The notes below the pieces were generated by a model, which searched no databases, was not told the DNA's origin, and saw only the letters and a list, made by a program, of their open reading frames with translations. The position numbers and the translations under genes are program-made. DNA of 64,000 nucleotides from Mycobacterium pinniadriaticum (lineage in GTDB: Bacteria; Actinomycetota; Actinomycetes; Mycobacteriales; Mycobacteriaceae). Positions 10,323 through 18,696 of this stretch are shown here, piece after piece. The first letter of the stretch is position 1. Every line of letters starts with the position of its first letter. The stretch lies in contig NZ_JAPJDO010000010.1 in NCBI RefSeq assembly GCF_026242045.1, positions 62,001 through 126,000 of the forward strand, given 5' to 3'.

Positions 10323-10592
10323 GCGGCTAAGTCCTCACTTCGTCACCGGACCTGATGTCCGAGGGCAGCTGTTGGTCGATTCAGCTAACCAGGACTATAA
10401 CACCGTTCGCGGCATCACTGCAGCACAATGCGGTGAACTTGGCATCGAAACTGTCAGCCGGTTATCTCCGAACAGCTATTTTTGCTGGTCAGTCAGGTGC
10501 CTTAACGGATTGCCCAGCGGATTCACAGCGACGCAGCTCACAGCCTTCGGTCTACGGTGCGGACGCTGCCGTGGGCAACGTCGCGTTCGGCG

Positions 10593-11792
10593 TCAGGGCA
10601 GCAGGATGGGCAGCCGCTCCCAGCCCCGAACCGTCGATGTCGGGGCCAGCTGCGCGCCTGCGTAGTCGATGTCCCATTCCGGGAACCGGTTGAGCAGCTC
10701 GTCGAGGGCGACTCGCCCCTCGAGCCTGGCCAGGTTGGCCCCCAGGCAGTAGTGAACACCCTTGCCGAAGGTCAGATGGCTGATCGTGTCGCGGTGGATG
10801 TCGAAGGTGTCGGGGTGGTCGTAGCGGCGCGGATCGCGGTTGGCGGCGCCGAAGAGCAGCAGCATCGCGCTGCCCGCGGGCACCGTCGTGCCGTAGCACT
10901 CGAAGTCCTTCAGCACGTAGCGGCCGACATGCGGCCCGGTCGGCTCGAAGCGCAGCGTCTCGTCGATCGTCCGGTTCAGCAGGGAACGGTCGGCCAGGAC
11001 GTCGCGGCGTTGGTCGGGGTGCTCGGCGAGCACCTTGGCCAGCCAACCGATCAGCCTGCCGGTCGTCTCGTTGCCGGCGCCTGCCACCACCTGGGTGTAG
11101 TGCAGCACCTCTTTGCGGGTGAGTTTGCGGGTGACGCCGTCGTCGTCGGTGAACTCGACGTTGAGCAGTGCCGTCATCAGATCGTCGGAGGGATTGTTGG
11201 CGCGCCATTCGACGTACTCGGCGTAGATGCGGCCGTCGGCGATGCGGTCGGGATCGGCGACCTTCATCGGTGCGCCCGGCTTGGTGCGCAGGTTGGCGTC
11301 GTTGGCGTCGCGCACCGAAATCTGTTCGGACTCCGGGATTCCGAGCAGCATGCCGATGACCCGCATCGGCATCATCGAGGCCAGTTCGGCGATGATGTCG
11401 AACCCGCCCGAACCGACCAGGGGGTCCAGGCAGCCGATGCAGTACCTGCGGATCTGGTCTTCGATCTCGGCCATCCGCCGGGGGGTGAACACCCGCGACA
11501 TCAGCCCACGCAGCTGCGTGTGTGCGGGCGGATCGGAGAACATCATCACGCCGCCGGGCATATCGAAGTCGGACTTGATCAGTTCCAGAATGTCGCTACG
11601 GCTGTTGGAGAACGTCTCCCAATTCGACAACGCGGCTTCGACGTCGGAATGCCGCGACAACGTCCAGAAGTCATACCGCTCGTTGTGGTAGACGGGCGAT
11701 TCGTCGCGCAGGCGGGCATACACCGGATAGGGGTCGGCGACGATGTTGACGTCGTAGGGGTCGTAGTAGACGGTGTTGTGCGCAGTCGTCAT
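10593..11792 (-). CDS. Cytochrome P450
   Basis: 399 residues, a typical soluble bacterial P450. Motifs: I-helix AGAGNETT (about residue 235), K-helix ETLR (about 277), and the heme loop FGKGVHYCLGANLAR with Cys349 as thiolate ligand. The protein starts MTTAHNTVYYDPYDVNI, usual for mycobacterial P450s. Substrate cannot be told from sequence. No ferredoxin gene is adjacent. The FAD-oxidase gene next in the same direction starts upstream and ends 90 bases before it. Confidence 0.95.
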   Translation of the reverse strand: MTTAHNTVYYDPYDVNIVADPYPVYARLRDESPVYHNERYDFWTLSRHSDVEAALSNWETFSNSRSDILELIKSDFDMPGGVMMFSDPPAHTQLRGLMSRVFTPRRMAEIEDQIRRYCIGCLDPLVGSGGFDIIAELASMMPMRVIGMLLGIPESEQISVRDANDANLRTKPGAPMKVADPDRIADGRIYAEYVEWRANNPSDDLMTALLNVEFTDDDGVTRKLTRKEVLHYTQVVAGAGNETTGRLIGWLAKVLAEHPDQRRDVLADRSLLNRTIDETLRFEPTGPHVGRYVLKDFECYGTTVPAGSAMLLLFGAANRDPRRYDHPDTFDIHRDTISHLTFGKGVHYCLGANLARLEGRVALDELLNRFPEWDIDYAGAQLAPTSTVRGWERLPILLP

Positions 11793-11881
11793 GGTCCATC
11801 CCCGGGTAGGCCCCGCCGCATGCTGAGCGATCGATCAAACTTCGTTGTCGAGCCATGTTTAGCAGCCACGGCGCGGGCTGG

Positions 11882-13270
11882 TCAAGGGATGCGCGGCTCG
11901 GCGAACACCACGCCGGGGTTGAGGATGCCGGCCGGATCGAAGCTGGCCTTGATCCGGCGCATCAAGGCCAGCTTGGCCGGATCCTCCAGCTCGCAGAAGT
12001 AGTCGGCCTTGGCCCGCCCGACACCGTGCTCGCCGGAGATCGCGCCGCCCAGCGACATCCCCATCGCGAATATCTCGGTCAGCAGCTTCTTGCGGATCTG
12101 CGGATCCTTGCAGAACAGCACGCCGTGGACGTTGCCGTCACCGGCATGCCCGCACCCGCTCAGGCCGATGCCCTCGGCGAGTGCGATGCCCCGTGCCCGG
12201 CGTAGGAACTCCGGCATCGAGGCCCGGGGAACCACGACATCGATGATGTCGTCTGCGCCGATGGCCTTGGCCGTCCAGAACACGTTCTCCCGCGCCTCGA
12301 TCAGTCTGCGCGCCGAATTTCCTTGCAGTACGTAGGCATCCAATGCACCCCAGTCGCTGAGCAGCGTGCCGAGTGTTGTGGCGTCCTCGTCGAGCCGGTC
12401 GGCGTGGTTGTTCTCCAGCGCCACGACGAGGTAGGCCTGGCAGGACTCCCGGATCGTCTCCGGTATCCCCAGTTCCAGGTTTTCGGCGTTGACGATCGCG
12501 GCCATGACGACGGTGTCGATGTATTCGACGATGGTCGGGTTCAGTCCGCTCGAGATGAGCTTCGGCACGGCCGCCATCACCTGGTCGAAGTCGCCGAACG
12601 GGGCCAGCACGGTCGCACCGTGCGCCAACCGGGGGACCAGCTTGACGGTCACCTCGGTCACCAGCGCCAGCGTGCCCTCCGAGCCGATGATCAGCTGGGT
12701 GAGGTCATAGCCGGTGGAGATCTTCGACATCTTGCCGCCGGTTCGGATGATCTCGCCGGTGGGCAGCACGGCCTGCAGGCCGAGCACGTTGTGGCGGGTG
12801 ACGCCGTACTTCACCGCCCGCATGCCGCCGGCATTGGTACCGACGTTGCCGCCGACGCTGGAGGACAGTTCGCCGGGATACACCGTGTAGCTCAGTCCCG
12901 CCCTGGCGGTCTGGGCATCGAGTTCGGTCAGCGTCACGCCGGGTTGGACCACCGCGACGTGATTGTCGGCATCGATCTCGAGCACTGCGTTCATCCGCTC
13001 GAACGAGATCAACAGACCGTCGGCCACCGGTTGCGCGGCGCCGGACAGGCCGCAGCCCGATCCCCGCGCGGTGACCGGCACGCGGTGTTCGGTCGCCACC
13101 GTCAACAGGGCCGCCACCTCGTCGGCGCACGCCGGTTTGGCCAGGTAGGCCGGGCGCTGGGGAGGGATGGTCAGCGCCTCGTCGTGGCCGTAGTCCTCGG
13201 AGATGGCCTCGCCGGTCAGCAGATGGGTGTCGCCCACGATGTCGGAGAAGAGTGCCGCGAGATCGGCCAT
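11882..13270 (-). CDS. FAD-linked oxidase (glycolate/D-lactate dehydrogenase type)
   Basis: 462 residues from the ATG at 13270, chosen because AAAGGAGG lies 6 bases upstream; the frame stays open to 13789 but that extension is not protein-like. N-terminal PCMH-type FAD-binding domain with TARGSGCGLSGAAQPV and SSVGGNVGTNAGGMRAVKYG; C-terminal oxidase domain ending CGHAGDGNVHG and SGEHGVGRAKADYF, the family's conserved metal and substrate-site motifs. Oxidises a 2-hydroxy acid, electron acceptor unknown. Confidence 0.93.
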   Translation of the reverse strand: MADLAALFSDIVGDTHLLTGEAISEDYGHDEALTIPPQRPAYLAKPACADEVAALLTVATEHRVPVTARGSGCGLSGAAQPVADGLLISFERMNAVLEIDADNHVAVVQPGVTLTELDAQTARAGLSYTVYPGELSSSVGGNVGTNAGGMRAVKYGVTRHNVLGLQAVLPTGEIIRTGGKMSKISTGYDLTQLIIGSEGTLALVTEVTVKLVPRLAHGATVLAPFGDFDQVMAAVPKLISSGLNPTIVEYIDTVVMAAIVNAENLELGIPETIRESCQAYLVVALENNHADRLDEDATTLGTLLSDWGALDAYVLQGNSARRLIEARENVFWTAKAIGADDIIDVVVPRASMPEFLRRARGIALAEGIGLSGCGHAGDGNVHGVLFCKDPQIRKKLLTEIFAMGMSLGGAISGEHGVGRAKADYFCELEDPAKLALMRRIKASFDPAGILNPGVVFAEPRIP

Positions 13271-13391
13271 CGCCGCCTCCTTTGCTCGATGACGGAAGCG
13301 TATCCCGCCACTCACATGCGGAGACCTGTTGCGCGAGTTCGGGGTCGAAAGGCCCTTACCGCGGACTGGGTGCGTCATGAAGATGAAGCGC

Positions 13392-13658
13392 ATGAGTGAT
13401 AAGGCAGTCGAAGTCGTTTCGTGGAATCCCGAAGAGCACACCGAGTTGCCCGGTTTTGCGCACGGGCTGACCCGATACGGTAGCCACTGGTTCGACGTCG
13501 GCATATCGATCGTGCCGGGGGAGGCCGATCCCCTGGAGGCGCTGGACAAGGTGTTCGCGAAGCTCAAGGAGATTATCGTCGCCGAGGCGCCCAGCATCCA
13601 GTACTTCAGCGTCGATCTGCGCGTCGCGTCTCGGACACCCGTCCCGCACCCCAAGTGA
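13392..13658 (+). CDS. Conserved-looking hypothetical protein
   Basis: 88 residues from the ATG at 13392; an in-frame ATG at 13377 is an alternative. Acidic, soluble, no signal peptide (SWNPEEHTELPGFAHGLTRY near the start). No family recognised. It is followed 14 bases later by a small zinc-ribbon-like gene with a good ribosome site, so the two probably form an operon. Confidence 0.7.
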   Translation: MSDKAVEVVSWNPEEHTELPGFAHGLTRYGSHWFDVGISIVPGEADPLEALDKVFAKLKEIIVAEAPSIQYFSVDLRVASRTPVPHPK

Positions 13659-13672
13659 CCGAGGAGGACGGC

Positions 13673-13801
13673 ATGGCGCAACTCGTATGTCCGGTGTGCA
13701 AACGCACCGTCAGTGTGTCGGAACAGCACGGTCAGAAGATGCCCGACCACCACGACAACAAGGGGCAGCCCTGCCGCGGTAGCGGTCACAAGCCCGCGTA
13801 A
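13673..13801 (+). CDS. 42-residue zinc-ribbon-like protein
   Basis: ATG preceded by GAGGAGGACGGC. Sequence starts MAQLVCPVCKRTVSV and contains a CPVC knuckle, a His pair (DHHDN) and a later single Cys (QPCRGSG), so one small metal site is possible. No family named. Sits 14 bases after the 88-residue gene, same strand. Confidence 0.6.
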   Translation: MAQLVCPVCKRTVSVSEQHGQKMPDHHDNKGQPCRGSGHKPA

Positions 13802-13834
13802 CGGCTGTCGCCGCGGTGGAGGTGGCTTGAAGCG

Positions 13835-15415
13835 TCAGCGTGTCGACGGACGTAGAGCAGGCCCGCCTGTGTGACGACCGGTGGGCCTCAGGGGCGTCGA
13901 TGTCGAGGCACCCGCCTTGGCCGTCTTGGGCTTATCAACCGTACTCGCGGCGGAGACAGGGGACTTATCAGCGGCCGTAGTGCGCGGCACCGAGAGGTTC
14001 GGCCTCGGTGCCGCATGGGCGATACTCGTGTGGTCTTGCTGTGCGGCAGCAGATTTCGCTGTCGTTGGCGTCACCCTGTCCGTCTTCTCGCTCACGGACT
14101 TATGCGGGGTGCCCGCCGCGGCAGCCGGCGGCGTAACCCCGAACAGCGATCCGATGGCCTCGGTGATGACCGTGACCGCGGAAACCGCCAATCGGTACAG
14201 CGCCTTGGGCACGATCAGAGCCAAGTTGATGATCTGGCGGATGACGATCACCGCCGATTCGAGAAACGAGGTGTTGTTCGCGTACGGGGTGACGTCAAAG
14301 GGCTGCAGGTTCCCGCTCTCGAGCTGCTGGATCAGCTCCTCGACGGTCACGGCTGCTTTCTTCGGCGTCCAGTCCGTCTTGAACAGGCCGAAGTTTTCCT
14401 CGTCGTCGAACCCGCCGGTGTTGGAGTCCCGGGTGGTGTAGATGAACATCGGCCCGGCGCCCTCGACGTCCTGCCAGGCCACCACGAAGTCATGGATGAA
14501 GGCCGCCTGCTCCTGCTGATCGACCGGGAAGTTGGTGGGCAGACCGTATTCGGTTGCCCAGATCTTGAGGTCGGCATCGCCGTTGGCGACCATCAGCGCC
14601 CGGATCGCTTGGACCTGTTTCAGTGGCGAGTTGGCTTGGGTCTGGCCCATCGAGAACGGCAATGTGTAGTTGTACGGGTGGTAAGACAGTGCGTCGAAGT
14701 AGCCTTGCGCGCCTGCGTTGTACATCTGCCTGACGAAAGCTTCCGGTGCGAGTGACAGCCCGGGCACGGTGACCACCGCACCCAGGACACCGGCGATCAC
14801 CTCGGCGTTGGGGTTGTTCGCCTTGATGACCGGATAAGCCGCCTGCAGCATCCGCGTGTAGGCCTTGGCGTCCACTGGGTTGTAGAACAGCGCGCCGTTG
14901 GGCTCGTTCCAGATCTCGTAGTCGTCGATCGCGCCGATGCTGCTGGCATCGTTGTAGCGGGCGGCCACCGCGGCGGCGAACTGGGCATAGTCGGTCGGAT
15001 TGGAATGCCCGTTGAGCGGGAAACCGGCCCAGGTCGGAGTGCCGGTGATCACGCCGACGATGTTCATCCCGCGCTCGCTGGCGGCGTGCACGACGTAGTC
15101 CATCTTGGACCAGTTGTAGTCCTCGTTGTCTTTTGGCTCGATGTAGACCCACGGAACCGCGATACGAATAGCGTTGACGCCCAAATCTTTCAGATGGTCG
15201 AGCGTGACGTCGATGTCCTGCTCGAGCAGGGTGTAGAGCGTCGAGTCCGCGATGCCGAGCGTGGTCGGCGCCTCATCGACGGCGCCCATGAGCACCACCG
15301 GGATGGAGAATGCGTGACCCCGTGGCGCGGTCGGTGGCGCGCCGGAGTAGCTGCCTGTGGTCGCGGTGCACACTACTGCTGCGGTCAACGCCGCTGCAAA
15401 AGTCCGACACTTCAT
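13835..15415 (-). CDS. Secreted glycoside hydrolase (clan GH-A, cellulase/GH39-like)
   Basis: 526 residues from the ATG at 15415, which opens a Sec signal peptide (MKCRTFAAALTAAVVCTATT). An (alpha/beta)8 hydrolase domain follows with the acid/base Glu171 in YEIWNEPNG and the nucleophile Glu289 in WATEYGLPT. After about residue 385 there are hydrophobic helices and a long Pro/Thr/Ala/Lys-rich tail, probably a cell-wall-spanning or disordered segment. Substrate not determinable; members of this clan cut beta-glucans or arabinan-type polymers. Confidence 0.87.
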   Translation of the reverse strand: MKCRTFAAALTAAVVCTATTGSYSGAPPTAPRGHAFSIPVVLMGAVDEAPTTLGIADSTLYTLLEQDIDVTLDHLKDLGVNAIRIAVPWVYIEPKDNEDYNWSKMDYVVHAASERGMNIVGVITGTPTWAGFPLNGHSNPTDYAQFAAAVAARYNDASSIGAIDDYEIWNEPNGALFYNPVDAKAYTRMLQAAYPVIKANNPNAEVIAGVLGAVVTVPGLSLAPEAFVRQMYNAGAQGYFDALSYHPYNYTLPFSMGQTQANSPLKQVQAIRALMVANGDADLKIWATEYGLPTNFPVDQQEQAAFIHDFVVAWQDVEGAGPMFIYTTRDSNTGGFDDEENFGLFKTDWTPKKAAVTVEELIQQLESGNLQPFDVTPYANNTSFLESAVIVIRQIINLALIVPKALYRLAVSAVTVITEAIGSLFGVTPPAAAAGTPHKSVSEKTDRVTPTTAKSAAAQQDHTSIAHAAPRPNLSVPRTTAADKSPVSAASTVDKPKTAKAGASTSTPLRPTGRHTGGPALRPSTR

Positions 15416-15530
15416 CAAGCCCCCCCGGCCGCCCGATGTGGATGGATTGCCTGGCACCTTATCGCGGCCGCGGTTAGCCGAGCCGTCCAATCGCAAACTT
15501 GCGAGCCGGATTTCATGTAGTAGCGCTTCG

Positions 15531-15546
15531 CTGATCGAACGATCAG
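15531..15546. promoter_or_regulatory. Inverted repeat, possible operator of the glycoside hydrolase
   Basis: Perfect 7-base arms (CTGATCG / CGATCAG) separated by AA, 115 bases upstream of the hydrolase start. Symmetry suggests a dimeric repressor site; no regulator gene is adjacent. Confidence 0.35.
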
Positions 15547-15678
15547 TTGTCCCGAGTAGTTGCCGCCAGGGTTGCGCAACCTGGACTCGCTGATCGAGAA
15601 GGCCCCGTAGAGGTTCGTAGCTACCCGGCCAGTGCGCCGGTTCGCGAGTCGCTCGCGATCCGTGCCCGTCGATGTGGC

Positions 15679-15700
15679 GTTCGCCCGGATACGGGCGAAC
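15679..15700 (-). terminator. Stem-loop downstream of the 62-residue gene
   Basis: GTTCGCCCG-GATA-CGGGCGAAC, a perfect 9-base stem with 4-base loop starting 11 bases after the stop of the minus-strand gene at 15711. No U-tract, as is common for mycobacterial intrinsic terminators. Confidence 0.55.
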
Positions 15701-15710
15701 CCCTACGGCC

Positions 15711-15899
15711 TCAATGCATGAGGTCGTGGTTGACCTCCGCTTTCAATTCCCTTTCGAAGTTCTGAACGCACTCATGCATCAGCGACCCGAACGATTCGGG
15801 GTTGCCGTAAATGCTCGGATGGAAGGTAACTGAGCCAACCCAGCGCGCGTGAACATTGCCTTTCTCATCGCGCGTTACGGTCACATTGGTCGAACTCAT
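15711..15899 (-). CDS. Hypothetical protein, 62 residues
   Basis: ATG at 15899 (MSSTNVTVTRDEKGNVHARW); in-frame sequence runs further up to 16007 but lacks protein character. Soluble, slightly acidic, ending in His/Met. No family recognised. A stem-loop follows its stop. Confidence 0.6.
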   Translation of the reverse strand: MSSTNVTVTRDEKGNVHARWVGSVTFHPSIYGNPESFGSLMHECVQNFERELKAEVNHDLMH

Positions 15900-16043
15900 G
15901 TCGTCGTCCCTTCGTTCGGTCGGTCTGGAAGTATCCGCGGCCAATCCCGACCGTCCCGCACGGTCGGCCATGATGCTCAACGTAGGGTCAGGGAAGTGGC
16001 GCAACAAGTGGCTAACGTCACCGTGTCGGGTGCCGGCCGTCGG

Positions 16044-16820
16044 CTAGAAGGCGACCCCGCAGTCGTAGTCGACCAGGGGCTGGTTCTGCTCATCCCGGAT
16101 CGAATGGTCGCGTCGGTCGATCACGAGGGTGCGACGGTAGAAGCCGCCCCACTTGGTGAAAACAACCATGGTGACGGTCGCGGTCTCGTCGTTCATCGCA
16201 ACAGCGGGTCGCTTGTCCTGGATGGCTCGTGCTTGCTGTTGTTGCTGGGCGGACATTGGCCGGCCGGGAGAGTTTCTGTCGGCAGTGGAGTTGATGATCT
16301 TGTCGAGGTCTTCCATCCCACAGACGACCTGCCAGTCGTTGTAGTTGGCATGCCAGTCCAGATAGAACTGGTTCGCCGTCATAGCAAACGCAGAAAATTC
16401 GAAGTAGCCCTCCGGATTATCTTGCGGCACAACGAATTGGAGGAAGTCGGGGTGGTCCCCGGCGGCCCTATATGCCGCTTCGTCGACATAAGGCTGTTGG
16501 TCGACGGGGCGGGCGTAGAGGATGGGGTAACCGCCCATGCCGTCGCGGTGGTACACGTAGTCCACCGTGAAGCCATCCCTCATCTTCAGATGGGTGAACG
16601 CTCGGAAATAATTGTTTGGATCGAATTCACCGCCGCGCTTGACCGGATCCTCTCCGGAAAGAGATGCCGGGATGGTCAGGTTGTTGCGCATTTCGGTGAG
16701 GGCGGAAATCAGCGTGGGGCAGCCGAGGTCCGAAGGCTCCGATCGAGCTGAGGGATCAGATGCGCATACCAACATGACAGCGCCGAGAGCGGCGGCTACG
16801 AGACGGTGGAACATCTTCAT
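16044..16820 (-). CDS. Secreted protein of unknown function
   Basis: 258 residues with a Sec signal peptide (MKMFHRLVAAALGAVMLVCA). The Cys in LVCAS is not preceded by a lipobox residue at -1, so lipidation is unlikely. The mature part has two more cysteines (LGCPTL and DYDCGVAF near the end) that could pair, and is rich in aromatic residues. No domain recognised. Last complete host gene before the prophage. Confidence 0.75.
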   Translation of the reverse strand: MKMFHRLVAAALGAVMLVCASDPSARSEPSDLGCPTLISALTEMRNNLTIPASLSGEDPVKRGGEFDPNNYFRAFTHLKMRDGFTVDYVYHRDGMGGYPILYARPVDQQPYVDEAAYRAAGDHPDFLQFVVPQDNPEGYFEFSAFAMTANQFYLDWHANYNDWQVVCGMEDLDKIINSTADRNSPGRPMSAQQQQQARAIQDKRPAVAMNDETATVTMVVFTKWGGFYRRTLVIDRRDHSIRDEQNQPLVDYDCGVAF

Positions 16821-16974
16821 GCGTATCTCATCTCATCGGGGAGGTGGCCTGCCCCGCCCCGGAAAACTCCAGGTCAGTCTGACACACATACCCGTGATCG
16901 ACGTGATATCGGTTGGTCGCGAACTCACTCCCGAAACGACGACGGCCTCTGTCGGCGAACGTTCCGGAAACGCA

Positions 16975-16998
16975 AAAGCCCCGCCTAGGCGAGGCTTT
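16975..16998 (-). terminator. Terminator downstream of the tRNA-Lys fragment
   Basis: AAAGCC ... GGCTTT outer arms with an inner GCC-TA-GGC pairing, 5 bases beyond the tRNA 3' end on the minus strand. Likely the original terminator of the host tRNA gene. Confidence 0.65.
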
Positions 16999-17002
16999 CG
17001 TG

Positions 17003-17052
17003 TGGTGCGCCGTCAGGGTTTCGAACCCCGGACCCGCTGATTAAGAGCCAGC
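17003..17052 (-). other. attL: 3' half of a tRNA-Lys(CUU) gene
   Basis: On the minus strand the sequence gives a 5-base anticodon stem around loop CTCTTAA (anticodon CTT at 17045-17043), a T-arm with loop TTCGAAA, an acceptor strand ACGGCGC and an encoded ACCA end (17006-17003). Immediately upstream (17053 on) there is no D-arm and no GCGCCGT acceptor partner, so this is not a functional tRNA. A tRNA 3' half next to a tyrosine integrase is the usual footprint of phage integration: the phage copy of this segment should complete the tRNA at the far end. Confidence 0.88.
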
Positions 17053-17168
17053 GTTTCTGACCATTCATACCGACCACGCTAGCATGAGCTATTGCTGCAA
17101 ACAAGCACTACAGAGCATGTTTTCCGCAAACCACAGATGATTGCGAGTGCTCCGGAGTACGCCACCCT

Positions 17169-17205
17169 TGTGTACAGTGCGTGTGTACAGTCCCTTGTGT
17201 ACAGT
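17169..17205 (+). promoter_or_regulatory. Three direct repeats TGTGTACAGT ahead of the first prophage gene
   Basis: Copies at 17169-17178, 17182-17191 and 17196-17205 (spacing 13 and 14 bases), each containing the palindrome TGTACA. The last ends 7 bases before the ATG at 17213, so protein binding here would block initiation of transcription or translation. Could also be integrase arm-type sites given the closeness to attL. Confidence 0.6.
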
Positions 17206-17212
17206 CACCCGC

Positions 17213-18304
17213 ATGAGCTACACCGCAGACCAGGTCGACCAGATTGAAGCGTGCCTCGAGCGCGGCGGCCACTTCTGGACCACCGACGCACCGATCGGCG
17301 GCAACAACCACTGCACGCGATGCCCGATGGTCGGCGCTCTGATCACTGCCGGGCCGCATGACTTCGAAGGGCCACGGCCGACCGGCAGACCCGAACCGGT
17401 CGAAGGCAGCGAGTGGGAATACAGGCCCAGCACCTCAGACGGAGCGCGGTGCCGAGTCCGCTATCACGACGGCCAATGGTGGGCCGCAGGGCTCTATGGT
17501 CCGCTCGATTGGCAAGCCGACTCCCGTATCCCCGAATGGCCCGGCACCTTCACTCCCGCAGGCGGAATGGTGACGTGGAACTGCCCAGTGCACCGGCCAG
17601 TCGGCAACGACGAACCCATGAACGCCGAGACACAGTGCTACTGCCCGCCGATCCCCCTGGCCCGCGGCTGCAGCCGCCCGATCCCGGGCAGCCAGACCGA
17701 TCTCCTGGCCAAACTCAACGAGGTCTACAAGACGCCGTACCCGAAGGAATTCACACTCCCGCCGAAGTTCGTCGACCTGATGACGCACGCAAGCGACCAG
17801 TCGACGGGCTCCATCCGCGGAGTCGTCGAGCGCGCCGTCGAATATGATCGGTTGTTCCCGCCCGGCATGATCGAGAAGCTCGATCATGCCGAATTGAACG
17901 TGCTTCAGGACCTAGTTGGGCGCCTTCTCGAACACGAACAGCGCGGCTCTGCCGTCGGCCCTACGCCGCCGGCACCGGGCCTCAACGGTCGATGGGTGCT
18001 CCTCGGTGAGGTCGGTGTCGACTCGGCGTCGATCGCCATCCACGACCACCAGCCCGACAACCCATTCGCCACCGCACCCAAAGTCGCACCACCCGATTCG
18101 CAGTACGCCGTTCCCGGATCTGAGTGGGCGTGGGACGCCGGGCAGGGCATTCGGTTCTGGGCCGGCTTCGGCGACGGCTCCTACAAGGTGTGGGCGTGGG
18201 TCGCTGACTACCGCGACGACGGCGCACCGGATCCTGACGAGCGCATAGCCCAGATCGTCGTCACGATGATCGACGAAGCCGACCTTGCCGAATGGCGTGC
18301 GTGA
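17213..18304 (+). CDS. Prophage protein of unknown function
   Basis: 363 residues from the ATG at 17213, just after three direct repeats. Cys-containing N-terminus (CTRCPM near residue 37; further Cys around WNCPVH, CYCPPI), a central helical segment and a C-terminal part with WVLLGEVGVDSASI. No domain recognised. Stop overlaps the next start (TGATG), so it is translationally coupled to the following gene and both precede the integrase. Confidence 0.75.
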   Translation: MSYTADQVDQIEACLERGGHFWTTDAPIGGNNHCTRCPMVGALITAGPHDFEGPRPTGRPEPVEGSEWEYRPSTSDGARCRVRYHDGQWWAAGLYGPLDWQADSRIPEWPGTFTPAGGMVTWNCPVHRPVGNDEPMNAETQCYCPPIPLARGCSRPIPGSQTDLLAKLNEVYKTPYPKEFTLPPKFVDLMTHASDQSTGSIRGVVERAVEYDRLFPPGMIEKLDHAELNVLQDLVGRLLEHEQRGSAVGPTPPAPGLNGRWVLLGEVGVDSASIAIHDHQPDNPFATAPKVAPPDSQYAVPGSEWAWDAGQGIRFWAGFGDGSYKVWAWVADYRDDGAPDPDERIAQIVVTMIDEADLAEWRA

Positions 18305-18696
18305 TGGCCGAGAAATCACACATCCCTATGCCGGCCACACCGCTGCGGGCGGAGCGGAAGAATCTGGGCTTCGGTCGCAGACCGCCGTCGACAGTCGGCC
18401 GTGGGCTCTCGCTCAGTACCCGCGGCGAGGACGTTCCGGCCTGGTTCGACGTGTACTCCGGCCGGCGGCCGCCGACGCCAACGATCATGGTGCACGATTC
18501 GTTTATCGAGACCATCAAAGCGAACGGTGGACAGTTCGCGTCGGTTCTTCTCGTCGGAGGGAACGGCAACGTCATCGGGAATTGGGCGTACGCCGATGGG
18601 CAACTCCGACTTGCCTGCGAGGCGGGCGAGTACATCTACGAACGCACTGGCTGGGTCACCTCGGGTGGCTTCACCGAGTTCGGATGGCCGGACTAG
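18304..18696 (+). CDS. Prophage hypothetical protein
   Basis: 130 residues, ATG overlapping the previous stop. Central segment FIETIKANGGQFASVLLV and a Trp-containing end (SGGFTEFGWPD). No family recognised. Ends one base before the integrase ATG, so the three genes form one operon from the repeat-flanked promoter. Confidence 0.65.
   Translation: MAEKSHIPMPATPLRAERKNLGFGRRPPSTVGRGLSLSTRGEDVPAWFDVYSGRRPPTPTIMVHDSFIETIKANGGQFASVLLVGGNGNVIGNWAYADGQLRLACEAGEYIYERTGWVTSGGFTEFGWPD

Larger units (their letters stand above)
15416..15710. other. Gene-free interval between hydrolase and small minus-strand gene
   Basis: 295 bases without a supported gene. It holds a G-rich stretch before the hydrolase start, an inverted repeat CTGATCG-AA-CGATCAG at 15531-15546 that resembles a repressor operator, and a stem-loop at 15679-15700. 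Confidence 0.6.

Noticed and set aside
10321-10665. 114-codon plus-strand ORF between DUF3618 and P450 genes
   Set aside because: No ribosome site, unlikely composition, overlaps the P450 3' end antisense.
13271-13789. N-terminal extension of the FAD-linked oxidase by 173 codons
   Set aside because: Overlaps two small plus-strand genes and lacks family character; a strong ribosome site marks the start at 13270.
17003-17078. Complete tRNA-Lys gene
   Set aside because: No D-arm and no matching 5' acceptor strand upstream of the anticodon stem; only the 3' half is present.
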